Shown here: positions 1 to 7,990 of the stretch, piece by piece
Layout of the letters: the number at the start of each line of letters is the position of its first letter
Position numbering within the stretch: position 1 is the first letter of the stretch
NCBI GenBank assembly: GCA_030426845.1
Contig: JAUHXR010000068.1
Location: 1 to 32,405, forward strand
Direction: 5' to 3'
Origin: Polyangia bacterium
Lineage (GTDB): Bacteria > Myxococcota_A > Polyangia > Polyangiales > Sandaracinaceae
DNA length: 32,405 nucleotides
The notes under the pieces: generated by a model
The model's database searches: none
What the model saw: the letters and a program-made list of their open reading frames with translations, nothing else
Told to the model about the DNA's origin: nothing
Made by a program: the position numbers and the translations under genes

Positions 1-730
1 GTCCGTCGCCCGTGTGCGCGCTGACCGTCAGGACGGGCGGCACCCAGCTCGCGCGCCGCGGCCGCAGGAAGTGCGCGGCCATCTCGTGCTGGTGGCGCGT
101 CCGCTCGGCGCTCGCGCGGAGCTCGCCGTCGGCCTTGTTGACCGCGAGGACGTCGGCCAGCTCGAGCACCCCGCGCTTGATGCCCTGCAGCTCGTCGCCC
201 GCGTTCGGCAGGAGCAGCACGAGGAAGCAGTCGACCATGTCGGCGACCTCGGTCTCGCTCTGGCCGACGCCGACGGTCTCGATGAGCGTGACGTCGAAGC
301 CCGCCGCCTCGAGGACGAGGCGCGCCTCCCGGGTCTTGCGCGCGACGCCGCCGAGCGCGCCCTGGCTCGGCGAGGGTCGGATGAACGCGCGCGGGTCGCG
401 CGAGAGCTGGGCCATGCGGGTCTTGTCGCCGAGGATGCTCCCTCCCGAGCGCCCGCTCGTGGGGTCGACCGCGAGCACCGCGACGCGCCGCCCTTCGTCG
501 AGGAGCCGCCGGCCGAGCGCGTCGATCAGGGTGCTCTTGCCGACACCCGGAGGCCCGGTGATCCCGAGCCGCACCGACGCGCCCGTGTGCGGGAGGAGCC
601 GCGCGAGGAGCTCCTGCGCGAGGGCCTGGTGCCGCGACAGATCGCTCTCGACGAGGGTCAGCGCCCGCCCCAGCGAGGCGCGGTCGGCCCGACGAACTCC
701 GTCGTAGAGCTCGTCGAGGTCGATCCTCAC
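1..730 (-). CDS. meaB: MeaB/ArgK family GTPase, methylmalonyl-CoA mutase chaperone (partial, C-terminus off the window)
   Basis: G3E-family P-loop GTPase that gates adenosylcobalamin loading and protects methylmalonyl-CoA mutase from inactivation (known for MeaB). About 243 codons are visible of a family length near 320-330, so the last quarter lies beyond the left edge. Seen in the translation: Walker [10 protein letters not shown] near residues 47-55, the conserved [18 protein letters not shown] stretch, ETVGVGQSE (switch/Walker B region) and the guanine-specificity motif NKADG. The start is GTG at 730-728, overlapping the mutase stop TGA (729-727) as GTGA, so translation is probably coupled to the mutase. 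It is the last visible gene of the mutase operon, a conserved neighbourhood for this function. The long plus-strand frames across it are shadows. Confidence 0.95.
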   Translation of the reverse strand, partial: MRIDLDELYDGVRRADRASLGRALTLVESDLSRHQALAQELLARLLPHTGASVRLGITGPPGVGKSTLIDALGRRLLDEGRRVAVLAVDPTSGRSGGSILGDKTRMAQLSRDPRAFIRPSPSQGALGGVARKTREARLVLEAAGFDVTLIETVGVGQSETEVADMVDCFLVLLLPNAGDELQGIKRGVLELADVLAVNKADGELRASAERTRHQHEMAAHFLRPRRASWVPPVLTVSAHTGDG

Positions 731-2892
731 GGCTCGTCCGGCCCCTCGTCGAGCGCCTCGTCGAGCCGATCCAGCAGCTCCTGCGCCGCCTCCGCGATCA
801 CCGTCCCCGGGCCGAAGATCGCGGCCGCGCCGGCCGCGCGCAGCGCCTCGTGATCGTCGGGTGGGATCACGCCGCCGACGACGACGAGGATGTCCTCGCG
901 GCCCAACGCCGCGAGCTCCTGCTTGAGCGCGGGGACGAGGGTCAGGTGACCCGCCGCGAGCGAGCTGACGCCGACGATGTGCACGTCGTTCTCCACCGCC
1001 TGCCGCGCGCTCTCCTCGGGCGTCGCGAAGAGCGGCCCCACGTCGACGTCGAAGCCCAGGTCGGCGAACGCGGTCGCGATGACCTTCTGCCCGCGGTCGT
1101 GTCCGTCCTGGCCGACCTTGGCCACGAGGATCCGGGGACGCCGCCCCGCCCGCTCCGCGAAGGCCGCGCACCGCGCCTGCGCCCGCTCGACCGCGTCCGT
1201 TCCCGCCACCTCGCCTCCGTATACCCCCGAAACGGTGCGGATGTGCGGTTCGTACCGGCCGTACACGACCGCCAACGCCTCGCTGATCTCGCCCACCGTC
1301 GCCTTGGCCCGCGCCGCGACCACGCTGAGCGCAAGGAGGTTGCCCTCCCCCGTCTCGGCCCCGCGGGTCAACGCCGCGAGCGCCTCGGTCACCGCGGCCT
1401 CGTCCCGCTCGGCCCTCAACGCGGCGAGGCTCTCGAGCTGGGCCTCCCGCACCGCCGCGTTGTCGACCTTGAGGATCGGCAGCTCGTCGGGGACCTCGGG
1501 CCGGAGGTAGTTCACGCCGACGATGCGCTGCGCGCCGGTGTCGATGCGCGCCTGGGTCCGCGCCGCGGCCTCCTCGATGCGCATCTTCGGGATGCCCGCC
1601 TCGATCGCCTTGGCCATCCCGCCGAGCTCCTCGACCTCGTCGATGTGGGCGCGCGCCCGCTCGGCGAGCTCGTGGGTCAGCCGCTCGACGTAGTAGCTCC
1701 CGCCCCACGGATCGATCACGCGGCAGGTGCCTGTCTCCTCCTGGAGGTAGAGCTGCGTGTTGCGCGCGATCGCGGCCGAGAAGTCGGTCGGGAGCGCGAG
1801 CGCCTCGTCGAGCGAGTTGGTGTGCAGCGACTGGGTGTGGCCGGCGGTCGCGGCCATCGCCTCGACGCAGGTGCGGACGACGTTGTTGTAGACGTCCTGC
1901 GCCGCGAGCGACCAGCCGCTCGTCTGGCAGTGCGTACGGAGGCACAGCGACTTGTCTCGCTTCGCTCCGAAGGAACGCACGATCTGGGCCCAGAGGAGCC
2001 GCGCTGCGCGGAGCTTGGCGACCTCCATGAAGTAGCTCATCCCGATCCCGAAGAAGAACGAGATGCGGGGCGCGAAGCGGTCGACGTCGAGGCCGGCCTC
2101 GATCCCGGTGCGCACGTACTCGAGGCCGTCCGCGAGGGTGTAGGCGAGCTCCAGGTCGGCCGTCGCGCCGGCCTCCTGCATGTGGTAGCCGCTCACGCTG
2201 ATGCTGTTGAAGCGCGGCATGTGAGCGGACGTGTACGCGAAGATATCCGCGATGATCCGCATCGAGGGCCCGGGCGGGTAGATGTAGGTGTTCCGGACCA
2301 TGAACTCCTTGAGGATGTCGTTCTGGATGGTTCCGGTGAGCTTCTCCTGCGAGACGCCCTGCTCCTCGGCCGCGACGATGTAGAGCGCCATGATCGGCAG
2401 CACCGCGCCGTTCATCGTCATCGAGACGCTCATCTCGTCGAGGGGGATGCCCTCGAACAGGACGCGCATGTCGCGGATGCTGTCGACCGCGACCCCGGCC
2501 ATCCCGACGTCGCCGGTGACCCGCGGATGATCCGAGTCGTAGCCGCGGTGGGTCGCCAGATCGAAGGCGATGCTGAGGCCCTTCTGGCCGGCCGCGAGGT
2601 TGCGCCGGTAGAAGGCGTTCGACTCGCGCGCGGTGGAGAAGCCGGCGTACTGCCGCACCGTCCACGGGCGCGAGCCGTACATCGTCGAGTACGGGCCGCG
2701 GAGGAACGGCGCGAACCCGGGCATCGAGCCGAGGTGGGAGACGTCGGCGAGGTCGGCGGCACGGTAGACGCGGCGCAGGTCCACGCCCTCCGGGGTGGCG
2801 CGGGCCGCGTCGGGGGCCCGGCGCGCGGGCGGCACCGCGACGGTGCGAGGGTCGTCGAAGTCGAGCGACGCGAAGTCGGGGAAGCGGCTCAC
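727..2892 (-). CDS. mutB: Methylmalonyl-CoA mutase, large (catalytic) subunit
   Basis: Adenosylcobalamin-dependent isomerase interconverting (R)-methylmalonyl-CoA and succinyl-CoA in cytoplasmic propionyl-CoA metabolism. The 721 residues have the usual large-subunit length. The N-terminal TIM barrel carries the family stretches [36 protein letters not shown] and [10 protein letters not shown]. The C-terminal B12-binding domain has the DxHxxG base-off motif as DGHDRG at about residues 596-601, with His598 the expected cobalt ligand, followed by [10 protein letters not shown] and [10 protein letters not shown]. The start is GTG at 2892-2890, overlapping the small-subunit stop as GTGA. A GAGGAGG ribosome binding site lies 7 nt upstream (complement of 2900-2906). 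The gene sits between the small subunit and meaB in one operon. No broken or missing motif is seen. Confidence 0.97.
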   Translation of the reverse strand: MSRFPDFASLDFDDPRTVAVPPARRAPDAARATPEGVDLRRVYRAADLADVSHLGSMPGFAPFLRGPYSTMYGSRPWTVRQYAGFSTARESNAFYRRNLAAGQKGLSIAFDLATHRGYDSDHPRVTGDVGMAGVAVDSIRDMRVLFEGIPLDEMSVSMTMNGAVLPIMALYIVAAEEQGVSQEKLTGTIQNDILKEFMVRNTYIYPPGPSMRIIADIFAYTSAHMPRFNSISVSGYHMQEAGATADLELAYTLADGLEYVRTGIEAGLDVDRFAPRISFFFGIGMSYFMEVAKLRAARLLWAQIVRSFGAKRDKSLCLRTHCQTSGWSLAAQDVYNNVVRTCVEAMAATAGHTQSLHTNSLDEALALPTDFSAAIARNTQLYLQEETGTCRVIDPWGGSYYVERLTHELAERARAHIDEVEELGGMAKAIEAGIPKMRIEEAAARTQARIDTGAQRIVGVNYLRPEVPDELPILKVDNAAVREAQLESLAALRAERDEAAVTEALAALTRGAETGEGNLLALSVVAARAKATVGEISEALAVVYGRYEPHIRTVSGVYGGEVAGTDAVERAQARCAAFAERAGRRPRILVAKVGQDGHDRGQKVIATAFADLGFDVDVGPLFATPEESARQAVENDVHIVGVSSLAAGHLTLVPALKQELAALGREDILVVVGGVIPPDDHEALRAAGAAAIFGPGTVIAEAAQELLDRLDEALDEGPDEP

Positions 2893-4472
2893 GAGGGAAC
2901 CTCCTCAGCGGGCGCGCCGACGGCGGCTTCTCGCTCGGCCGCGTCGCGGAACGGGGGGAGTGACGGCGCGGCGACGGGATCGCGTCCGCGGACGAGCTCG
3001 GTCGCGAGGCGCGCGACCGGGGCGTCCGAAGCGGCGAAGACCCGCCCGAGCTCGGGCGGAGCCGCGTCGCGGACCGCGTCACGGGCCGCCTTCTCGGGGC
3101 GAGCGTCGTCCTCGGCGAGCGGCGGGGTCGGCGGTTCCGACAGCCGCTCCGACAGTGGCTCCGATGACGCCGCCTCGAGGGTCGCCTCGGCTGGGTAACG
3201 GTTCACGCCGACCCGCACGAGATCCCCGCGCTCGAGCGCCTCCCGCCGCGCCTCGCGGGCCTCGGCCACGCGCGCCGCCCAGGCGCCGGAGGTGAGCGCC
3301 GCGGTCATCCCGCCCTCGGCCTCGAGCCGCTGCATCTCGGCCCAACCCGCGCGGGCCAGCGCGTCGGTGAGGTGCTCGACGTAGTAGCTGCCGCCGGCCG
3401 CGTCGATCACCGCGTCGAGGTGCGACTCGTGCTTGAGCATCAGCTGCGCGTTGCGCGCGAGCCGCTCGCCGTGGGGACCCGGCTCGTAGGGCGCGAGGGT
3501 CACGCGCTCGGCGCCGCCCACCGCGGCCCCGAAGGCGGCCACCGTCTCGCGCAGGAGGTTGGTGTGATGGCCGAGCCGCGTACGCTCGCGCAGGGACGCG
3601 AAGGCGTGCACGCGCGCCCCCTGCTCGGGCCCGTCGACCCCGAGCGCCCGCAGCGCCTTCGACCAGAGCTCACGCGCCGCCCGCAGCTTCGCGATCGACA
3701 CGAAGAGGTCGCCGTCCACCGCGAACGTGAAGCTGACGCGGCGCGGCGCGTCGGCCAGCGGGTGGCCGTGCGCGCTCAGCGCCCGCAGGTGCGCGAGGCC
3801 GGTCGCGAGGGCTGCGCCGAGCTCGAGCGAGGCGCCCGCGCCGGACTCGTGATGAACCCGCGCGTCGACGAGCGCGGGGCGCGCGCCACTCGGTGAATCC
3901 GCCGGCGAGTCTACGGCAGAGGCGGCGACGAGCGCCGTGAGCCACCGCGTGACCTCCTCCATCGGCGCGGGGAGCGACCCGTCCCGCGCCAGACAGGCCC
4001 ACGGATCGAGCTGCGGCCACGCGCCGCCGAGCCGGGTCAGCGGCCCGATCCAGGCGAGCCCGGTTGGCCCGAGCTCCACGTCGACCGGAACGCCGATCCC
4101 GTCGAGGGCCTCGCGGAGCGCGACCTCGTCCCCGAGCGCCGCGAGCGCCTCGCGCGGCAGCCAAAGGCGGTCCGCGTCGCCCTCGACCGCCGCCTCGGCC
4201 GAGCGCCGGATCGCGGCGGGATCATGGCCGACGAGCGCGTGGGAGACGGCCCAGCCCGGGACCGGCTGCGCGCCCCGCGTGAACGGGGGCGCACCGGGCT
4301 CCCCGGGATCGGCGTCCGGGCGCGCAGTGTAGAGCGGGTCGACCGTGACGCCGTCGAGGAGCCCCCGCCGGAGGCGGTCCACGTCCTCCCCGAGGTCGCG
4401 GCGCGCGCGCTCCTCCCACGTGTCCCGCTCCACCGGGTCGAAGGGGGCGCGGCGCGCCGTCGCGTCAGTCAC
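2889..4472 (-). CDS. mutA: Methylmalonyl-CoA mutase, small subunit, lacking the C-terminal cobalamin-like domain
   Basis: Non-catalytic partner of the heterodimeric methylmalonyl-CoA mutase. The barrel region is recognisable: [20 protein letters not shown] matches the mutase [18 protein letters not shown] region, followed by [35 protein letters not shown] and [17 protein letters not shown]. At 527 residues it is short: small subunits usually exceed 600 residues because they keep a degenerate cobalamin-binding domain. Here the protein ends in an Ala/Pro/Glu-rich tail with no DxHxxG and no flavodoxin-like fold visible. The start is GTG at 4472-4470, 3 nt after the upstream stop. Its AGGAGG ribosome binding site is made by the last glutamate codons of the upstream gene. 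The stop overlaps mutB as GTGA. Confidence 0.9.
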   Translation of the reverse strand: MTDATARRAPFDPVERDTWEERARRDLGEDVDRLRRGLLDGVTVDPLYTARPDADPGEPGAPPFTRGAQPVPGWAVSHALVGHDPAAIRRSAEAAVEGDADRLWLPREALAALGDEVALREALDGIGVPVDVELGPTGLAWIGPLTRLGGAWPQLDPWACLARDGSLPAPMEEVTRWLTALVAASAVDSPADSPSGARPALVDARVHHESGAGASLELGAALATGLAHLRALSAHGHPLADAPRRVSFTFAVDGDLFVSIAKLRAARELWSKALRALGVDGPEQGARVHAFASLRERTRLGHHTNLLRETVAAFGAAVGGAERVTLAPYEPGPHGERLARNAQLMLKHESHLDAVIDAAGGSYYVEHLTDALARAGWAEMQRLEAEGGMTAALTSGAWAARVAEAREARREALERGDLVRVGVNRYPAEATLEAASSEPLSERLSEPPTPPLAEDDARPEKAARDAVRDAAPPELGRVFAASDAPVARLATELVRGRDPVAAPSLPPFRDAAEREAAVGAPAEEVPS

Positions 4473-4475
4473 GGC

Positions 4476-6647
4476 TCACTCCTCCTCGTCGTCGTCCTCG
4501 TCGTAGACGTCGTCGTCCGCGTCTTCGTCGTCGTCCGCGTCTTCGTCGTCGTCCGCGTCTTCGTCGTCGTCCGCGTCTTCGTCGTCGTCCGCGTCTTCGT
4601 CGTCGTCCGCGTCCTCGTCGTCGTCCGCGTCCTCGTCGTCGTCCGCGTCCTCGTCGTCGTCCGCGTCCTCGTCGTCGTCCGCGTCCTCGTCGTCGTCCGC
4701 GTCGACCACCGCGACGATCACCTCGTCGTCGTCGTCCTCGTCGGAGCCCTCCTCGGCGCCATCCCGAGCGGACGCGTCCTCACCGGACGCCTCGGCGGAG
4801 GCCTCCTCGCTGCCCTCGGCGTCGGACTCCTCGTCGCGCGGGCGACGGCGGCGGCGGCGCCGGCGGCGGCGGCGGCCCCCCGACTCCTCCTCATCGCGGC
4901 CGTCGGCGCGGGCGCGCTTGTCGTCCGAGTCCTCGCTCTCGCTGGCGCTGTCCTGGTCGGCGCTGTCCCGATCGGCGCTGTCTCCGTCGGCGCTGTCCTC
5001 GTCGGACCGGCTCTCGTCGGCCTTGGCCGCCCGGTCGTCGCGCCGGTCGCGGTCACCGTCGCGCTCGTTGTCACGCTCGTCCTCGTCCCGGCCCCGTCCG
5101 CGGCGCCGGCGGCGACCGCGCTTGCCGCGGCCCTCATCCTCGCCCGCCTCCGGCGACTCGGCCTCGCCGCGGAGCTCGTCGAGGAGGTCCAGGTCGATCC
5201 GGCAGAGCGGCATCGAGACGAGCCGCAGCCCGATCCCGTGACGCTCCATCGACTCGGCGAGCGCGGCGCCGTCGAACAGGGCGCAGGGCGCGGCCCCGGC
5301 CACCTCGACCTCCTCGCGGGCACCGCGCGATGCGCGCCCGAGGGAGACCACGCGGGCCGCGCTCGCGTTCCCGTAGTGATGGAGCGCGCCGCGCACCTCG
5401 ACGATCTTCTCGCTGCGAAGCTCCCGCCCGTCGCGGAGCACCACGATCGCGATCGGCACCACCTCGCGCCCCTGGGTCAGGGTCCCCGCGAGGTGCAGCT
5501 CCTGGCCCGAGCTGCTCGGCCGGCGCACTGCGCGCAGCGAGCCGATGCCCTCGGCGTTGAGCCACGTCGCGAGCAGCTCGACGAACGCGGCCGCGGGCAG
5601 ACGCTGGAGCTTCTGCAGGAATGCCCGATGGGTCTCCTCGCGCAGGCGGCTGAGCGACTTGCGGGCGTCGTGCTCGAGGCGCGCCACGTCCGAAGGCACG
5701 TACCACTCCGCGAGGGCGAGCCGGCCGTCGACGACACGGAAGCGGTCCGGATCCTGGCCGCGGACGCGATCGGCGCGCACCGCCGCCGACACGGTCGGGG
5801 CGAGCGCGGCGCCGCTGCCCGAGAGGCTCCCCTTGCGGACGAGCAGCTCGGCCGCGTCCGTGAAGGTCAGCGGCTCGCGATCGGCCGAGGCGAGCGCGCT
5901 CGCCACCGCGTCCGCGAGGTCGCCGCCCGCCAGATCGCCCTCCTCCGGCTCGCGGCTCATGTCGAGGCGCTCGCGCTCGCGGCGGCGGCCGCCCCGGCGA
6001 CCCCCGCGCCCGTCGTCGCGCGACCGGCCGCGTCGTCCGTCTTCATCGCGGTCGCGGTCACGTCCGCCGCGGTCTCGGTCGCGATCTCGGCCGTCACGGC
6101 CCTCACGGCCCTCACGGCCCTCACGGCCGTCCCGGCCTTCACGGTCGCGACCGCGGCCGCGCTTGCGCCGCCGCCGACCGCGGCGCCCGCCGCTGTCGTC
6201 GTCGGAGCCGCTGTCGCCGTCGTCGTCGCCGTCGTCGTCCGCTCCGAGGATCGGCTGGTCGTCGTCCTCTTCCTCCGGGAAGACGTCCGAGCCGGGCAGC
6301 TTCACCTTGGACCCGTTGGACGGCTCCGCCTCCGCCGCGGCCGGCGTCGCCTGGACCTCGACGTCCGGCAGCGAGTCGATGTCGACGTCGAAGTCCGCGT
6401 CGGCGAGGGCGAGGGTCTCCTTGTCGAACTCGCGGAGCGCGAACACGCCGGGCTTCACCTTGACGATCGGCTCGTCGCCGCGGTCCTTCTTGATCATCGT
6501 CGCGAGGCGCGAGCTCATCGTCATGTCCGGCGACTTGCCGACGTGAGACAGGAGGTTCTTGGCGATCGCGATCTCGGCGATCTTCTTGTAGTGCAGCGGG
6601 CGTCCAACCAGGCGCAGCACCTCGACGGCGGCTTCCGTGAATGTCAT
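4476..6647 (-). CDS. HARE-HTH / degenerate Mrr-like domain protein with RG-rich and acidic low-complexity regions
   Basis: The 723-residue protein has an unusual layout. Residues 1-74 form a HARE-HTH winged helix (FTEAAVEVLRLVGRPLHYKK...KVKPGVFALREF), as in RNA polymerase delta and restriction-modification proteins. Residues 100-228 are an acidic then Arg/Gly/Asp-rich linker. Residues 243-318 form a second HARE-like domain. Residues 340-475 resemble the C-terminal half of Mrr-type restriction endonuclease domains (GAREEVEVAGAAPCALFDGAALAESMERHGI), but no QxK/ExK catalytic motif is visible, so it is probably a non-cutting DNA-binding fold. Residues 500-610 are mixed-charge with an 11-Arg run, and 630-723 are an acidic tail of DADDDE repeats. 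The start is ATG at 6647 with AGGAG about 10 nt upstream. It is the first gene of the mutase operon. The function is unknown; a nucleoid or transcription role is inference. Confidence 0.82.
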   Translation of the reverse strand: MTFTEAAVEVLRLVGRPLHYKKIAEIAIAKNLLSHVGKSPDMTMSSRLATMIKKDRGDEPIVKVKPGVFALREFDKETLALADADFDVDIDSLPDVEVQATPAAAEAEPSNGSKVKLPGSDVFPEEEDDDQPILGADDDGDDDGDSGSDDDSGGRRGRRRRKRGRGRDREGRDGREGREGREGRDGRDRDRDRGGRDRDRDEDGRRGRSRDDGRGGRRGGRRRERERLDMSREPEEGDLAGGDLADAVASALASADREPLTFTDAAELLVRKGSLSGSGAALAPTVSAAVRADRVRGQDPDRFRVVDGRLALAEWYVPSDVARLEHDARKSLSRLREETHRAFLQKLQRLPAAAFVELLATWLNAEGIGSLRAVRRPSSSGQELHLAGTLTQGREVVPIAIVVLRDGRELRSEKIVEVRGALHHYGNASAARVVSLGRASRGAREEVEVAGAAPCALFDGAALAESMERHGIGLRLVSMPLCRIDLDLLDELRGEAESPEAGEDEGRGKRGRRRRRGRGRDEDERDNERDGDRDRRDDRAAKADESRSDEDSADGDSADRDSADQDSASESEDSDDKRARADGRDEEESGGRRRRRRRRRRRPRDEESDAEGSEEASAEASGEDASARDGAEEGSDEDDDDEVIVAVVDADDDEDADDDEDADDDEDADDDEDADDDEDADDDEDADDDEDADDDEDADDDEDADDDEDADDDVYDEDDDEEE
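4515..4703 (-). repeat. 18-bp tandem repeat encoding the acidic tail (about 10.5 copies)
   Basis: The 9-mer gtccgcgtc (plus strand) recurs 11 times at an exact 18-nt period from 4515 to 4703, encoding DADDDE units of the HARE-HTH protein. The five copies nearest the gene's 3' end carry tcttc (GAA for Glu) and the next five carry tcctc (GAG), so the array consists of two homogeneous blocks. The in-frame period means copy-number change would lengthen or shorten the acidic tail without a frameshift. Confidence 0.97.
6091..6144 (-). repeat. 9-bp tandem repeat in the RG-rich linker (6 units)
   Basis: Six adjacent 9-bp units related to ccctcacgg (plus strand), the middle three identical, encode the REG/RDG repeats of the HARE-HTH protein's first linker. 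This is a second in-frame minisatellite within the same gene. Confidence 0.9.
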
Positions 6648-6753
6648 CTGTGATTCCGCTCCTGCGCCGCGGGGGCCATCCCAGCCGGGGCGCGCGGGGG
6701 GTGTCGGGCCCGTCTCCGAGGGCGCTCATCGTGAGGCCGTCGTGGGCGGGCGG

Positions 6754-6782
6754 ACGCTATCACCGGCCCCAGAGGCGCGCAA
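6754..6782 (-). promoter_or_regulatory. Candidate sigma-70-type promoter of the HARE/mutAB/meaB operon
   Basis: On the minus strand, TTGCGC (complement of 6777-6782), a 17-nt spacer, then TAGCGT (complement of 6754-6759). The start site would lie near 6747, giving a leader of about 100 nt before the ATG at 6647. The -35 is fair and the -10 weak. No cobalamin-riboswitch-like element was recognised in the leader. Confidence 0.4.
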
Positions 6783-6802
6783 TCGTTGGCGTCCGGCCGA
6801 CC

Positions 6803-6831
6803 TTGACACCGCTCTTCGCCCCTCGTACGCC
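6803..6831 (+). promoter_or_regulatory. Candidate promoter giving a leaderless lipoprotein mRNA
   Basis: A perfect -35 TTGACA (6803-6808), 17-nt spacer and TACGCC (6826-6831) are followed by only 6 nt before the GTG start at 6838. The transcription start would fall at or next to the start codon. No Shine-Dalgarno sequence precedes the GTG, consistent with a leaderless transcript. Confidence 0.5.
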
Positions 6832-6837
6832 GCCCTC

Positions 6838-7734
6838 GTGCGTCGCTCGGTACTCCTCGCGGTCCTTCCGGCGGTGGGGCTCGGCCTGTCCCTGAGCGCC
6901 TGCTGCGTCAACCCGTTCCGGAATACCCAGAGCGCCGAGGTCGGCCGCCCCGGCGACCCCGAGGTCGAGGCGCGCCGCTCGATCGCGCCCGCCCAGCCCG
7001 CCGTCCAGCCGGCCGGCGGCGCGGAGTCCGATCCCGGCGGCGGCTTCGACATCCGGCTCGCCCGCGTCCAGCCCGGCGTGCACCTCGACACCGAGCAGCC
7101 GTGCGACGTCATCTTCAGCGGCCGCCCCGAGGCGGTCGAGAGCGAGCGCGCGCCCCGCTACGAGCTCGACGCGGCCCACCGGATGGCCATCAAGTGCCAC
7201 GCCCCGACTGGCGAGGGGTGGGCCGATCTCATCTTCAGCCCCGAGCACGCCTCCCACGTGTCCGAGGTCCGGCGCGGCCGGCGCGTCCGCGTCCGCATCG
7301 TCGCGGCCGACGGTGGCTACTTCGACTACCCCATCGTGCAGTTCGTGGCCCTCGAAGGCGACAACCCGGAGCTCGCCCGGACGCCGCCCCGCGCCCAGCC
7401 GGTCGCGATCGCGAACGGGTTCGACCTGACCGGGCTCCGCGACGACCCGGGCCTCATCGGCACGACCCAGGAGTGCGCGGTCGCGTTCGCGGACGAGATC
7501 GACCTCGTGCGCCCGAACGATCGCCGGCGGCGCAGCTACCCGGCCGGCGTCCAGAACCGGATGACCGTCCGCTGCAAGCACAACGGGGGCGAGGAGCCCG
7601 CGGACCTCGTGTTCATGCCGGCCCAGGCCCTCGCGGCGCTATCCGTGGCGCGCGGCGAGGTCGTCCCGGTGCGGGTGATCAGCCGCAACGGTGGCTACGT
7701 GGACTACCCGATCCTCCAGTTCGCCGGGCAGTGA
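6838..7734 (+). CDS. Lipoprotein with an internally duplicated domain of unknown function
   Basis: Predicted 298-residue exported lipoprotein. After the GTG start come Arg-Arg, a hydrophobic segment and the lipobox LSAC with Cys22 as the lipidation site. A Pro/Ala-rich linker follows. Residues about 89-171 and 213-297 are two copies of one domain sharing the pattern Cys-hydrophobics...R.Y...R-(A/T)-(I/V)-(K/R)-Cys...ADL(I/V)F.P...RG..V.VR(I/V)...GGY.DYPI.QF. The cysteine pairs (89/120 and 213/246) could form disulfides in the periplasm. The frame is open further upstream, but the signal peptide fixes the start at 6838. I do not recognise the family. It is divergent from the mutase operon and seems to be a single-gene unit. 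Confidence 0.82.
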   Translation: MRRSVLLAVLPAVGLGLSLSACCVNPFRNTQSAEVGRPGDPEVEARRSIAPAQPAVQPAGGAESDPGGGFDIRLARVQPGVHLDTEQPCDVIFSGRPEAVESERAPRYELDAAHRMAIKCHAPTGEGWADLIFSPEHASHVSEVRRGRRVRVRIVAADGGYFDYPIVQFVALEGDNPELARTPPRAQPVAIANGFDLTGLRDDPGLIGTTQECAVAFADEIDLVRPNDRRRRSYPAGVQNRMTVRCKHNGGEEPADLVFMPAQALAALSVARGEVVPVRVISRNGGYVDYPILQFAGQ

Positions 7735-7773
7735 CGCCACAGGGCCCGACCTCGGCCGCGGGAGGAGTCGCGG

Positions 7774-7802
7774 TTGTCACCGGCGCGGGCGTTTGCTAGC
7801 AC
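7774..7802 (+). promoter_or_regulatory. Candidate sigma-70-type promoter upstream of ddl
   Basis: TTGTCA (7774-7779, five of six matches), a 17-nt spacer and TAGCAC (7797-7802). It would give a leader of about 180 nt before the ddl ATG at 7991. The rest of the 7735-7990 gap holds a T-run (about 7818-7823) and the sigma-54-like site listed separately. Confidence 0.3.
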
Positions 7803-7941
7803 CGCCTCTTCGTCCGCTTTTTTGACCCCCGCCGCCCCGCCGGTTTACCGACTCTCCATGGGCTCGCTCGCGTGGCCCCGCTGACACGACCGAGCCCCGC
7901 ATCTCCGTTCAACCCCTGAGAATCCTTGGACCTCGTCCGGT

Positions 7942-7956
7942 TGGCACGGAGCTCGC
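7942..7956 (+). promoter_or_regulatory. Candidate sigma-54 (-24/-12) promoter upstream of ddl
   Basis: TGGCACG at 7942-7948 matches the -24 element fully. GC at 7955-7956 falls at the correct distance, 10 nt after the GG, within a weaker -12 element (TCGCG). The start site would be near 7968 and the ddl ATG is at 7991. One mismatch in the -12 box keeps this tentative. Confidence 0.3.
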
Positions 7957-7990
7957 GAGGGACCCTACCTGAGAGCTGAGGAGCTGTGAC

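Noticed and set aside
850-3198. 782-codon plus-strand open frame
   Set aside because: Antisense to mutB/mutA, which are unambiguous.
4503-4705. CRISPR-like regular repeats
   Set aside because: The units are contiguous and in frame, with no unique spacers; this is a coding minisatellite.
4476-6647. Active Mrr-type restriction endonuclease
   Set aside because: No QxK/ExK catalytic motif is visible and there is no methyltransferase neighbour.
4224-6653. 809-codon plus-strand open frame with V-rich repeats
   Set aside because: Antisense reading of the acidic repeat and the HARE-HTH gene; the repeats come from the opposite-strand Asp/Glu codons.
6648-6747. Cobalamin riboswitch ahead of the mutase operon
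   Set aside because: Looked for because the mutase uses B12; no B12-box or the expected multi-stem layout was recognised in the leader.
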